In this document: one piece after another, positions 1 through 7,579 of the stretch | How positions within the stretch are numbered: the stretch's first letter is position 1 | Layout: every line of letters begins with the position of its first letter | Source: Gammaproteobacteria bacterium | GTDB taxonomy: Bacteria > Pseudomonadota > Gammaproteobacteria > Pseudomonadales > Pseudomonadaceae | Reading direction: 5' to 3' | Assembly: GCA_012800475.1 (NCBI GenBank) | Contig: JAAZJF010000006.1 | Location: 1 to 9,849, forward strand | DNA: 9,849 bases | Program-made: the position numbers and the translations under genes | The notes under the pieces: model-generated | The model's database searches: none | What the model was told of the DNA's origin: nothing | What the model saw: only the letters and a program-made list of their open reading frames with translations

Positions 1-722
1 ATGAGTTTGTTATTAATGGCCAGAAAACTTGGTCCACTCGTGCGATTTATGCGGACTGGGTGTTTGGCTTATTCCGCACGGATCCTGACAGCAAGCGCCA
101 CCACGGCCTGAGCTACATGATGGTGCCTTTGGATGCACCGGGCGTGACAGTACGTCCGATTAAAGCACTCAATGGTAAAGAAGCCTTTGCCGAAGTGTTC
201 TTTGATGATGTGCGTGTGCCCGCTGCTAACTGCATCGGTGAAGTGGGCCAAGGTTGGGCGGTAGCCATGGCGACCGCAGGCTTTGAGCGCGGATTGTTAT
301 TGCGTTCACCCGCGCGTTTCCAAGCCACAGTGAAGCGTTTAGTGGACTTGTATCGCAGCTATGCGCAAGAGCACGGTGAAAATGGCAGCTTACGTGATGC
401 CGTGATTGAGTGCTGGATGAGCGCCGAGGCCTATGCACAGTCGGCTTATCACACCGTCAGCCGTATTCATAAGGGTGCCACTATTGGTGCAGAATCGAGC
501 ATCAATAAAATCATCTGGTCAGAGCTGGACTTAAAAATGCACGAAGCCGCCATGCAAATGCTGGGCTCCTATGCCGAGCTGCAGCCCGGTTCCAGCGATG
601 TGGTTGCCAATGGCGACTGGTTGGAAGGTTTCTTGTTTGCTCAAGCCGGACCGATTTATGCCGGCACTAATGAAATTCAGCGCAATATCATTGCCGAGCG
701 TCTGCTCGAACTGCCGCGATGA
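1..722 (+). CDS. fadE31: Acyl-CoA dehydrogenase, large catalytic subunit, FadE31-like (5' end cut off)
   Basis: FAD-dependent acyl-CoA dehydrogenase that would introduce a 2,3-double bond into a CoA thioester from steroid ring breakdown. The frame is open from the window edge (first whole codon at 3), with an INGQKTWSTRA segment in the middle beta domain, so about 140-150 N-terminal residues are missing; 239 residues are visible. The C-terminal helical domain carries LRSPARF, GAESS and the ending IYAGTNEIQRNIIAERLL, which I recall as very like mycobacterial FadE31 (Rv3562). The usual MCAD-type glutamate of YEGT is alanine here (codon 660-662), while a glutamate in FERG (codon 285-287) sits where isovaleryl-CoA and FadE26-type enzymes hold their base; that one is probably catalytic (inference). 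The R-x-x-F-G motif of ordinary homotetramers is not seen. It lies 14 bases before a small-subunit gene, its likely partner. The acyl-CoA dehydrogenase call is very sure; the FadE31 orthology is moderately sure. Confidence 0.93.
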   Translation, partial: EFVINGQKTWSTRAIYADWVFGLFRTDPDSKRHHGLSYMMVPLDAPGVTVRPIKALNGKEAFAEVFFDDVRVPAANCIGEVGQGWAVAMATAGFERGLLLRSPARFQATVKRLVDLYRSYAQEHGENGSLRDAVIECWMSAEAYAQSAYHTVSRIHKGATIGAESSINKIIWSELDLKMHEAAMQMLGSYAELQPGSSDVVANGDWLEGFLFAQAGPIYAGTNEIQRNIIAERLLELPR

Positions 723-736
723 AAAGAGGATAGATC

Positions 737-1804
737 ATGGATTTTACATTTACCGAAGATCAACTCGTCTTCAAAGAAGCCATCAGCCGTTTTTTGATGA
801 CTGAAGCGGCCCCCGAGATGTTGCGTGAAATCTGGGAAACTGAAGCGGGTCGCTCACCTGAGTTGCACCGCAAAATTGCTGAGCAAGGCCTGACGGCACT
901 GTCTGTACCTGAAGCCCAAGGCGGCTTGGGTATGGATGATATTGCTTGGGCGTTGTTGACACAGGAATTGGGCTATTACGCCATTCCTGATTCGATGGTA
1001 GACACCGCCTGCGTGTCAGTGGGTTTATTAAGTGCGTTGCCCGAAGATCTGGCTGTGCGCAATGAGATTTTAGCGCAAGTGGCTGAAGGTGATTTGCGTA
1101 TTGCTGTCGCGCATAGCATTAATCCGCTGGTGGCGGATGTGCATTTAGCCGACAGAGTGCTGGTTGAGCATGAAGGTGCAGTGCATCTGGTGACTCGCGA
1201 GCAGACCGGTTACGAGAACAGTGGCGCGCATAGCAGCATCGATAGCTCACGCCGTTTAAGCAAAATCAGCTTTACGCCCACCGCCGACAGCCAAGTGCTG
1301 GATGCGCAAGCGGGCGCCCAAGTGTGGAATGAAACACTCAATCGTGGTGCGCTGGCAGTGGCTGGACAAAGTTTAGGCTTAGCACAGCGCATGCTGGATT
1401 TATCGGTCGACTACGCAGTACAGCGTAAGCAGTTCGGTAAGCCCATTGGTAGTTTTCAAGCGGTTAAGCACAAACTGGCTGATGTGGTCAGCGCGATTGA
1501 ATTCGCCAAGCCTGCGTTATATCGCGCGGCCTATGCTTTAGCGAATAATGATCCGCGTGCCGATGTGTATGTATCGCATGCGAAATTGACCTGCTGTGAG
1601 GCGGCTCTGTTAGCAGCGCGTCATGGTATCCAAGTGCATGGTGCGATGGGTTACACCTGGGAAGCTGACTTGCAAATGTTTATGAAGCGCGCTTGGGCTC
1701 TGAATTCGTCATGGGGTACCCGTGAGTTCCATCGCCAGCGTATTGCTGATGATATTTTTGCAGATGGCGCTGCGGTTGGACCTCAATACACTTTTGGAGA
1801 GTAA
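737..1804 (+). CDS. Acyl-CoA dehydrogenase-like small subunit, probably non-catalytic (FadE32/FadE33 type)
   Basis: A 355-residue acyl-CoA dehydrogenase-family protein, shorter than the usual 380-400. The N-terminal helical domain starts FTEDQLVFKEAISRFL and includes PEAQGGLGMDD. The middle beta domain is compact and I cannot find the normal S/T-E-P-x-x-G-S-D FAD/substrate loop. The C-terminal domain keeps QRKQFGKPIGSFQAVKHKLAD, the Arg-x-x-Phe-Gly segment that contacts FAD across a subunit interface. Both possible catalytic bases are absent: the YEGT glutamate aligns with Trp326 (SSWGT) and the IVD-type position with Asn202 (LNRG). This fits the non-catalytic partner in alpha2beta2 acyl-CoA dehydrogenases known from mycobacterial sterol catabolism. 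The ATG at 737 has an AGAGGA ribosome site at 725-730, six bases upstream. It most likely pairs with the preceding FadE31-like subunit. Family sure; subunit role inferred. Confidence 0.92.
   Translation: MDFTFTEDQLVFKEAISRFLMTEAAPEMLREIWETEAGRSPELHRKIAEQGLTALSVPEAQGGLGMDDIAWALLTQELGYYAIPDSMVDTACVSVGLLSALPEDLAVRNEILAQVAEGDLRIAVAHSINPLVADVHLADRVLVEHEGAVHLVTREQTGYENSGAHSSIDSSRRLSKISFTPTADSQVLDAQAGAQVWNETLNRGALAVAGQSLGLAQRMLDLSVDYAVQRKQFGKPIGSFQAVKHKLADVVSAIEFAKPALYRAAYALANNDPRADVYVSHAKLTCCEAALLAARHGIQVHGAMGYTWEADLQMFMKRAWALNSSWGTREFHRQRIADDIFADGAAVGPQYTFGE
1796..1801 (+). promoter_or_regulatory. Ribosome binding site fixing the FadA6-like start
   Basis: GGAGAG seven bases before the ATG at 1809, overlapping the last codons of the upstream gene. 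It decides for 1809 over the in-frame start at 1722, which would add 29 residues lying inside the preceding coding region. Residues from 1809 onward (AEAYIVDVLRSPTGRR) form the normal thiolase N-terminus. Confidence 0.8.
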
Positions 1805-1808
1805 CACC

Positions 1809-2963
1809 ATGGCTGAAGCTTATATTGTTGATGTTTTACGCAGCCCGACAGGTCGCCGTAAAGGTGGCTTGTCGAATGTACACGCCATTGATTTGGGCGC
1901 GCATGTGCTTAAAGCACTGGTTGAGCGCAATGACATTCCAGATGAAGATTACGATGATGTGATCTTTGGTTGTGTGGATACCATTGGCTCGCAAGCCGGT
2001 GATATCGCTCGCACCAGTTGGTTGGCTGCAGGTTTAGCCCTGAATGTGCCAGGCACCACCGTTGACCGTCAGTGCGGATCATCGCAGCAAGCGCTGCATT
2101 TTGCTGCGCAAGCAGTGATGAGTGGCACGCAAGACGTGATCGCTGTGGGTGGCGTGCAAACCATGACGCAGATTCCTATTTCCAGCGCGATGTTGGCCGG
2201 TCAGCCCTTGGGTTTTCCTGATCCGTTCTCCGGCAGTTTAGGTTGGCAGAAGCGTTTTGGTGGTCAGCCAGTGGATCAGTTCTATGCTGCGCAGCGTATT
2301 GCTAAGCACTGGGGTTTGAGCCGTGCTGACATGGAAGCCTTTGCTTTAGAAAGTCACCGCCGCGCTATTGCTGCGATTCAAAGTGGTCGTTTTGATCGTG
2401 AGATCGTTGCCTACGGTGATGTGACCCGCGATGAAACGCCGCGTGAAACCAGTCTGGAGAAAATGGCCACACTGGAGCCGGTGAATCCTGAGTACCCGGA
2501 TATTACTGCAGCAGTGTCGAGCCAAACCTGTGATGCGTCAGCCGCTATTTTGGTGGTTTCAGAAGATGCACTCAAGCGCTATAACCTCACACCACGTGCC
2601 CGTATTCATCACTTAAGTGTACGCGGTGATGATCCAATCTGGCACTTGCGCGCGCCCATTGAAGCCACACGTCATGCTTTGAAAAAAGCGGGCATGAGCA
2701 TGGCTGATATCGATTTGGTCGAAATTAACGAAGCCTTTGCCTCGGTTGTGATGGCATGGCAAAAAGAGTTGGATTTTGATCCGGCGCGTACTAACGCCAA
2801 TGGTGGTGCGATTGCTTTAGGCCATCCGCTGGGCGCAACAGGCGCACGCTTGATGACCACGTTACTGCATGAACTTGAGCACACGGGCAAGCGTTTTGGC
2901 TTACAGACCATGTGTGAAGGTGGTGGTCAGGCTAACGTGACGATTATTGAGCGTTTGGGTTAA
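1809..2963 (+). CDS. fadA6: Steroid-ring 3-ketoacyl-CoA thiolase, FadA6-like
   Basis: Cytoplasmic thiolase of 384 residues, the usual length. It should cleave a 3-ketoacyl-CoA made late in ring C/D degradation, releasing a shortened acyl-CoA plus acetyl-CoA or a comparable unit; the exact substrate cannot be read from sequence. The nucleophilic cysteine is Cys89 in DRQCGSSQQA; the NEAF motif has Asn307; His339 lies in GGAIALGHPLGATGAR; the second catalytic cysteine is Cys369 in TMCEGGGQANVTIIERL. The active-site contexts QCGSSQQA and MCEGGGxANVTIIERL, and GSQAGDIARTSWLAAG near the N-terminus, are as I remember them in mycobacterial FadA6 (Rv3556c) and differ from general FadA/AtoB enzymes. 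Only four bases separate it from the upstream gene. Thiolase activity is nearly certain; FadA6 equivalence is strongly supported by the motifs and the surrounding genes. Confidence 0.96.
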   Translation: MAEAYIVDVLRSPTGRRKGGLSNVHAIDLGAHVLKALVERNDIPDEDYDDVIFGCVDTIGSQAGDIARTSWLAAGLALNVPGTTVDRQCGSSQQALHFAAQAVMSGTQDVIAVGGVQTMTQIPISSAMLAGQPLGFPDPFSGSLGWQKRFGGQPVDQFYAAQRIAKHWGLSRADMEAFALESHRRAIAAIQSGRFDREIVAYGDVTRDETPRETSLEKMATLEPVNPEYPDITAAVSSQTCDASAAILVVSEDALKRYNLTPRARIHHLSVRGDDPIWHLRAPIEATRHALKKAGMSMADIDLVEINEAFASVVMAWQKELDFDPARTNANGGAIALGHPLGATGARLMTTLLHELEHTGKRFGLQTMCEGGGQANVTIIERLG

Positions 2964-2973
2964 GCACAAAAAT

Positions 2974-2980
2974 AAGAGGG
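2974..2980 (+). promoter_or_regulatory. Ribosome binding site choosing ATG 2990 over GTG 2984
   Basis: AAGAGGG lies nine bases before ATG 2990 but only three before the in-frame GTG at 2984. The usual 5-9 base spacing favours ATG 2990, shortening the SDR by two residues. The longer form cannot be excluded. Confidence 0.6.
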
Positions 2981-2989
2981 TAAGTGAGC

Positions 2990-3874
2990 ATGGGTATTTT
3001 AGATAAACGCGTTGTGATTATTACCGGCGCAGGTGGTGGTTTAGGTGCAGCACACGCGCGTGTATTGGCCGCTGAAGGCGCGTGTGTATTGGTCAATGAT
3101 ATCAATGAAAGCGCTGCACAAGCCGTAGTGGATGAGATTCTTGCCGCTGGTGGTCAAGCTGCGGTGAACACGTCAGATATCACCAATTATGAAGACAGTG
3201 CGCGAGCAGTGAAGCAAGCCATTGATACGTGGGGTGATTTACACGCGGTACTTAATAACGCTGGAATCAACCGCGACCGCATGTTTGCTTCGATGAGTGA
3301 AGCCGACTGGGATGCGATTATGAGTGTGCATTTAAAAGGCCACTTTTGCATCACGTCACACGCTGTGCAGTACTGGCGCAACCAGTCTAAAGCAGGCAAG
3401 CCCGTTAGCGGACGTATCCTCAACACCACGTCAGGTGCGGGTCTGCAAGGCTCGATTGGTCAATCCAACTATGCGGCGGCAAAAGCCGGTATTGCTGCAC
3501 TGACCTTGAACCAGGCGGCGGAGTTAGGACGCTACGGTATTACGGCGAACGCTGTGGCACCGGCAGCACGCACAGGTATGACCACCGCTGTGGAAGCGAT
3601 GGCCACCCGTATGGCGGCGCCAACCGATGGCAGCTTTGACTATTGGGCACCGGAAAACGTGTCCTCCTTGTTTGCTTGGTTGGCATCTGATGCTTCCAGT
3701 GATGTAACAGGGCGTATTTTTGAGTCCGAAGGCGGCAAGATTTCTATTGGTGATGGCTGGCGCTCCACTGAAGGCGTTGATAAGGGTGCGCGTTGGGCAC
3801 CGGCTGAAGTGGGTGAAGCGATGCAAACCCTGCTGGCCAAAGAGATCCCAGCGCAGAAAGTGTACGGAACCTAA
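2990..3874 (+). CDS. SDR-family 3-hydroxyacyl-CoA / 17beta-HSD4-type dehydrogenase with C-terminal extension
   Basis: NAD(P)-dependent short-chain dehydrogenase of 294 residues. The Rossmann motif TGAGGGLG is at residues 12-19, followed by an acidic residue in VLVNDIN that favours NAD over NADP. NNAGI follows beta-4, and the catalytic triad is Ser148, Tyr161 and Lys165 (NYAAAKAG). After the normal SDR core the protein continues for about 50 residues with GRIFESEGGKISIGDGWR, a tail typical of the SDR domain of peroxisomal MFE-2 (17beta-HSD type 4) and of mycobacterial sterol SDRs such as Rv3548c and Hsd4A. Such enzymes oxidise (3R)-hydroxyacyl-CoA esters, which fits the MaoC hydratase encoded further along. 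It may instead act on a ring hydroxyl. It sits between the FadA6-like thiolase and an acyl-CoA dehydrogenase, 26 and 15 bases away. Family certain, substrate inferred. Confidence 0.93.
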   Translation: MGILDKRVVIITGAGGGLGAAHARVLAAEGACVLVNDINESAAQAVVDEILAAGGQAAVNTSDITNYEDSARAVKQAIDTWGDLHAVLNNAGINRDRMFASMSEADWDAIMSVHLKGHFCITSHAVQYWRNQSKAGKPVSGRILNTTSGAGLQGSIGQSNYAAAKAGIAALTLNQAAELGRYGITANAVAPAARTGMTTAVEAMATRMAAPTDGSFDYWAPENVSSLFAWLASDASSDVTGRIFESEGGKISIGDGWRSTEGVDKGARWAPAEVGEAMQTLLAKEIPAQKVYGT

Positions 3875-3889
3875 AACCGGAGGCGTCTC

Positions 3890-5086
3890 ATGGAATTTAG
3901 ATTAACTGACGAACAATACATGGTTCGCGAAAGTGCCCAAGCCTTTTTGGCGGATGTGTCCAGCCCGCAGCAAGTACGCGAGGCGATGACACAGGCGGCA
4001 AGTTACGATCCCGCGGTTTGGCAGCGTTTATGTAATGAGTTGTGTTTGCAGGCGATCACTATTCCTGAGGAATACGGTGGCTTAGGTATGAGTTATGTCT
4101 ACCTGGCCATCGTGCTTGAGCAAATGGGACGTACATTATTGTGTTCGCCTTTTTTGGCGACAACAGCCTTTGCTACCAATGCAATTGTGCTTTCTGCTTC
4201 AGATGCACAAAAGCAGCAGCTCTTGCCTGCCATTGCTGAAGGTTCATGCACGGCGACATTAGCTTGGACCGGCCCGCAAGCGGCGCGTATGGGTGGCACT
4301 TGGGGTGCGCAAGCTATCTCAGCGACCTATCAGGCGAGCGACAGCGGTTATGTGCTGGATGGTGAGTTCAGCTATGTGCTCGATGGTGATACGGCTGATC
4401 TGTTGATTATTGCCGCACGCGCTCCCGGTTCAAGTGGTACCCAAGGTGTGTCTTTGTTTGCTGTACCTGCCAATACCGCAGGCGTTGACGCGACTTGGAC
4501 ACCAAGCATGGATCAAACCCGCCGCCAAGCTAAAATCAGTTTGAACGCCGTAGCAGTTGCTACGGATATGCGTTTAGGTGAGGAAGGTCAGGCGTGGCCA
4601 CAGCTACAAAAAACCTTGGCTTTAGCAAAAATTGCTTTAGCGGCTGAGCAATCAGGTATTGCTGCGAAAACCTTAGAGATGGCCGTGGACTACACCATGG
4701 AGCGCGAGCAGTTTGGGCGCGCAATTGCCAGCTATCAGGCGGTTAAGCATAAAGCTGCAGATATGAAGCTCAAAGCCGAAGTGGCCTGTTCAGCAGTGTA
4801 TTACGCAGCTTGTGTAGCCAGTGAAGTATTGGCGCCAGAAGGTGATCCAGTTTTAGCTGCTGAGCTTGAAGAAGCTGCAGCTATGGCTAAAGGCTATTGC
4901 TCAGACAGTGCTTTTTATAACGCAGGTAACGCATTGCAGTTGTTTGGTGGTGTGGGCTTTACCGCAGAGTATGATATTCAGTTGTACTTTAAGCGCGCTA
5001 AAGCCAGTGAGCTGTATTTAGGTCATGGTGCCGCACAACGTGAATTGATTGCAGCGATGTTATTGGACTCGGAGGATGCCTCATGA
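3890..5086 (+). CDS. Acyl-CoA dehydrogenase-like small subunit, probably non-catalytic (partner of the FadE30-like subunit)
   Basis: A 398-residue acyl-CoA dehydrogenase-family protein. Its N-terminal helical domain opens EFRLTDEQYMVRESAQAFL and contains PEEYGGLGMSY. The middle domain is recognisable but the S-E-P-x-x-G-S-D loop is replaced by LAWTGPQAARMGG. The C-terminal domain has EREQFGRAIASYQAVKHKAADM, with the FAD-contacting Arg/Phe-Gly segment, and QLFGGVGFTAEYDIQLYFKR. The MCAD-type glutamate position reads YLGHGA with Leu377, and the alternative IVD-type position also lacks a glutamate. As with the earlier small subunit, it probably supplies structure and part of the FAD site to a heterotetramer. 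The start is set by GGAGG at 3879-3883, six bases before ATG. Its TGA overlaps the next ATG as ATGA (5083-5086), so translation is coupled, consistent with a fixed-ratio complex with the downstream subunit. Confidence 0.93.
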   Translation: MEFRLTDEQYMVRESAQAFLADVSSPQQVREAMTQAASYDPAVWQRLCNELCLQAITIPEEYGGLGMSYVYLAIVLEQMGRTLLCSPFLATTAFATNAIVLSASDAQKQQLLPAIAEGSCTATLAWTGPQAARMGGTWGAQAISATYQASDSGYVLDGEFSYVLDGDTADLLIIAARAPGSSGTQGVSLFAVPANTAGVDATWTPSMDQTRRQAKISLNAVAVATDMRLGEEGQAWPQLQKTLALAKIALAAEQSGIAAKTLEMAVDYTMEREQFGRAIASYQAVKHKAADMKLKAEVACSAVYYAACVASEVLAPEGDPVLAAELEEAAAMAKGYCSDSAFYNAGNALQLFGGVGFTAEYDIQLYFKRAKASELYLGHGAAQRELIAAMLLDSEDAS

Positions 5087-6267
5087 AACTGACTTTTAGT
5101 GCTGAAGATGAGCGTTTTCGCGAGGAAATCGCCAACTGGCTGCAAGCCAATTTATGCGGTGAGTTTGAACACCTCAAGTTTCGTGGTGGCCCCGGCGATG
5201 AACATATGTTCCCCAAAGAGCGTCAGCGTTGGGAGCAGAAGTTGGCCGAAGGTCGCTGGGTAGGCATTGGCTTACCTGAACAGTATGGTGGACGCGGCGC
5301 ATCAATTGAGCAGCAAGTGATTTTTGCTGAAGAATACGCGCGCGCTGGCGCACCTGGACGCGTGGGGCATATTGGCGAAGGTTTAACCGCGCCAACTTTA
5401 ATTGCCTTTGGTTCTGAAGCGCAAAAAGCCAAGTATCTACCCGGTATTTTGAGTGGTACTGAGCTGTGGTGTCAGGGTTACTCGGAGCCATCAGCCGGTT
5501 CTGACTTGGCTAATGTGCGCACCCGTGCAGTGCAAGATGCGGCCACGGGGCAATGGCGCATTACCGGCCAAAAAATCTGGACCTCATTGGCGCATGAGTC
5601 TGACTGGTGCTTTGTGATTGCACGCACCGATCCCAACTCGGTTGCGCACCGTGGTTTGGGCTTCTTTCTTGTGAAGATGCAGCAGCCTGAGATCACCGTT
5701 TGCCCGATTGAGCAATTGACTGGCACATCTGAGTTTAACGAAGTGTTTTTTGATGATGCGGTGGCTGAAGATTTGGTGGGTGAGCCGGGCGAAGGCTGGG
5801 CGATTGCCATGGCGCTGCTTGGATTTGAGCGCGGTGTCTCAACTCTAGGTCAGCAGATGCAGTTTCAAAATGAACTCAATGAGATCATTCGCATTGCTCG
5901 CGATAACGGTGCTGCGCAAGATCCGGTGATGCGTCAGCGTTTGGCTGAAGCGCATACAGGTTTGCGTTTGATGCGCTATAACGCCATGCGCATGCTGTCC
6001 AATGATGAGCGCAGCGGTCCAGACAGTTCAGCTTTGGTGTACAAGCTGCACTGGTCGAGCTGGCACCGTAATTTAGGTGCCTTGGCGATGGATATCTTAG
6101 GGCCTGAGGCCGAAATGATGGACAGTGCGCCCTACAATTTGACGCGCTTGCAGTCCCTGTTTCTCTTTACTCGATCCGACACTATTTATGGCGGTACCAA
6201 CCAAATTCAGCGCAATATTATTGCTGAACGCGGTCTGGGCATGCCCAAAGAAGCAAAAGGCAGATAA
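5083..6267 (+). CDS. fadE30: Acyl-CoA dehydrogenase, large catalytic subunit, FadE30-like
   Basis: FAD-dependent acyl-CoA dehydrogenase of 394 residues. In mycobacteria FadE30 dehydrogenates the propionyl side chain of the HIP-CoA-type ring C/D intermediate; the same role is inferred here. Domains: N-terminal helices (about 1-125, with PEQYGGRGAS), middle beta domain with the FAD/substrate loop CQGYSEPSAGSDL at 130-142 and ITGQKIWTSLAHESDWCFVIAR, then the C-terminal helical domain ending DTIYGGTNQIQRNIIAERGLG. The YEGT glutamate is Gly370, but Glu249 in LLGFERGVSTLGQQ lies at the isovaleryl-type position and is the probable base. The phrases ELWCQGYSEP, GTxEFNEVFFDDA, FERGVSTLGQQ and WHRNLG match FadE30 (Rv3560c) as I remember it. 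A GGAGG at 5071-5075 precedes the overlapping start. The IpdF-like gene follows after two bases, as the two are adjacent in mycobacteria. Confident in family and in close similarity to FadE30. Confidence 0.96.
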   Translation: MKLTFSAEDERFREEIANWLQANLCGEFEHLKFRGGPGDEHMFPKERQRWEQKLAEGRWVGIGLPEQYGGRGASIEQQVIFAEEYARAGAPGRVGHIGEGLTAPTLIAFGSEAQKAKYLPGILSGTELWCQGYSEPSAGSDLANVRTRAVQDAATGQWRITGQKIWTSLAHESDWCFVIARTDPNSVAHRGLGFFLVKMQQPEITVCPIEQLTGTSEFNEVFFDDAVAEDLVGEPGEGWAIAMALLGFERGVSTLGQQMQFQNELNEIIRIARDNGAAQDPVMRQRLAEAHTGLRLMRYNAMRMLSNDERSGPDSSALVYKLHWSSWHRNLGALAMDILGPEAEMMDSAPYNLTRLQSLFLFTRSDTIYGGTNQIQRNIIAERGLGMPKEAKGR

Positions 6268-6269
6268 TT

Positions 6270-7067
6270 ATGAATGATGTAACACGTAATCCAGCATATG
6301 TGCCAGGACATGGCCTGTTAAAAGGTCGCTCCGTATTGATCACTGCTGCTGCGGGTGTCGGTATTGGTGGTGCAGCAGCGACTAAAGCAATGGAAGAAGG
6401 TTGCCGTGGCATCGTGATCAGTGATGTACACGAAGGTCGTCTCGCTGCGTCAGTGGCAAAAATCAAAGAAGAAAGCGGCTCAGATCAAGTCTGGGGCAAG
6501 CTGTGCAACGTCACCAATGAAGACGAAGTACAAGCGCTGATTGATTTTGCTGAAGAACAACTCGGCGGTGTGGATGTACTGATTAATAACGCCGGTTTAG
6601 GTACGACCTGTGCATTGCTGGATATGGATGACAGTGAGTGGAATAAAGTATTGGATGTCACGCTCAATGGCACCATGCGCATGACGCGCTATATGTTGAG
6701 AAAAATGAAAGAGCGCGGTAATGGCGGGGCGATTATTAATAACGCTTCGGTATTGGGCTGGCGTGCACAAAAAGAGCAATCACACTACGCCGCTGCTAAA
6801 GCGGGCGTGATGGCCTTTACCCGTTGCGCGGCATTGGAAGCCGCTGAGTTTGGTGTGCGTATCAATGCTGTAGCGCCATCTTTGGCTGTGCATGCGATGT
6901 TGCGTAAATCTGCTCCTGAAGAATTACTTAAAGAGTTGGAGTCGCGCGAGGCTTATGGCCGTGGCGCTGAAGTGTGGGAAGTGGCGAACGTAATGATGTT
7001 TTTAGCCAGCGATTATTCGTCTTATATGACGGGTGAAGTGTTGTCGTGCAGTTCGCAACAAGCTTAA
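6270..7067 (+). CDS. ipdF: IpdF-like SDR, hydroxy-steroid-ring acyl-CoA oxidoreductase
   Basis: Short-chain dehydrogenase of 265 residues, the normal length. In mycobacteria IpdF (Rv3559c) oxidises the C5 hydroxyl of the indane-type CoA intermediate during ring C/D breakdown. The N-terminus has GHGLLKGRSVLITAAAGVG, where the coenzyme loop is TAAAGVGIG (25-33) with alanine in place of the usual first glycine. NNAGLG and LDVTLNGTMRMTR follow, then NNASVLGWRAQ with Ser160, and SHYAAAKAGVMAFTRC with Tyr173 and Lys177. The C-terminal part AFLASDYSSYMTGEVLS is also shared. The combination GHGLL, ASVLGWRAQ and SDYSSYxTGEV is diagnostic of IpdF in my memory of the family. The gene starts two bases after the FadE30-like stop and has only a modest AAAGG upstream (6256-6260), so it is probably translated by coupling. 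SDR certain; IpdF orthology strongly supported. Confidence 0.95.
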   Translation: MNDVTRNPAYVPGHGLLKGRSVLITAAAGVGIGGAAATKAMEEGCRGIVISDVHEGRLAASVAKIKEESGSDQVWGKLCNVTNEDEVQALIDFAEEQLGGVDVLINNAGLGTTCALLDMDDSEWNKVLDVTLNGTMRMTRYMLRKMKERGNGGAIINNASVLGWRAQKEQSHYAAAKAGVMAFTRCAALEAAEFGVRINAVAPSLAVHAMLRKSAPEELLKELESREAYGRGAEVWEVANVMMFLASDYSSYMTGEVLSCSSQQA

Positions 7068-7098
7068 GACTGTCACTTAAAGAGGTGCAATAACAATA

Positions 7099-7569
7099 AT
7101 GAGTACAGTTTTTTCAAGTACACAAAGTTTAATCGATGCCCAAGGTCAATCCTTGGGTGCCACCGACTGGTTGCTGATCGAGCAGGATCGTATTGATACC
7201 TTCGCTGATGCAACCGGTGATCACCAGTGGATTCACGTTGATCCTGTGCGTGCTAAAGATGGACCTTTTGGTGCCACTGTAGCGCACGGTTATTTGACTT
7301 TATCTTTGGTGAATTATTTTTTACCGCAGTTGATGACGGTCGAAAACTTAGCCATGGGTGTGAACTACGGTTGCGATCGTATTCGTTTCCCTGCACCCGT
7401 GATTGTGGGCTCGCGCATTCGCGGTGCCGGTGAAGTCACAGGTGTGGAAAGCCTCGCCAATGGCGCGGTGCAAGTGGTTGTGCGGGTCACTATTGAGATT
7501 GAAGGCAGTGACCGACCTGCGTGCGTGGTGGATACCATCAGCCGCTATACTTTTGTATCAAATGATTAA
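7099..7569 (+). CDS. MaoC-type (R)-specific enoyl-CoA hydratase (HtdZ-like)
   Basis: Hydratase-2 hot-dog-fold enzyme of 156 residues that adds water to a 2-enoyl-CoA to give a (3R)-hydroxyacyl-CoA. The hydratase-2 signature is complete: FADATGDHQWIHVDP at 35-49 with Asp41 and His46, the same five-residue spacing as the catalytic Asp/His of human MFE-2, then GPFGATVAHG with His63-Gly64. The later VNYGCDRIRFPAPVIVGSRIR strand pair and the ACVVDTISRY ending resemble mycobacterial HtdZ (Rv0130), to which it is close as I recall. A ribosome site AGAGGTG (7081-7087) sits a little far from the ATG, 11 bases. It is the only enoyl-CoA hydratase encoded in the window, so it is the natural partner of the acyl-CoA dehydrogenases and of an (R)-specific SDR. 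Which intermediate it hydrates is unknown. Confidence 0.94.
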   Translation: MSTVFSSTQSLIDAQGQSLGATDWLLIEQDRIDTFADATGDHQWIHVDPVRAKDGPFGATVAHGYLTLSLVNYFLPQLMTVENLAMGVNYGCDRIRFPAPVIVGSRIRGAGEVTGVESLANGAVQVVVRVTIEIEGSDRPACVVDTISRYTFVSND

Positions 7570-7572
7570 GGA
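7568..7572 (+). promoter_or_regulatory. Ribosome binding site fixing the second thiolase start
   Basis: AAGGA seven bases before ATG 7580, overlapping the hydratase stop codon. It supports 7580 rather than the in-frame start at 7403, whose extra 59 residues lie wholly in the hydratase gene and resemble no thiolase. Confidence 0.65.
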
Positions 7573-7579
7573 ATCTTCC

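Noticed and set aside
1722..1808. In-frame upstream extension of the FadA6-like thiolase
   Set aside because: It lies inside the preceding gene, the 29 added residues do not look like a thiolase N-terminus, and the ribosome site GGAGAG points to ATG 1809.
5174..5810. Overlapping reverse-strand reading frames of 105 and 110 residues
   Set aside because: They lie opposite the FadE30-like gene, have no recognisable motif or ribosome site, and reflect codon bias on the coding strand.
7403..7579. In-frame upstream extension of the second thiolase
   Set aside because: It overlaps the hydratase gene in another frame and encodes unrelated residues; AAGGA before ATG 7580 sets the real start.
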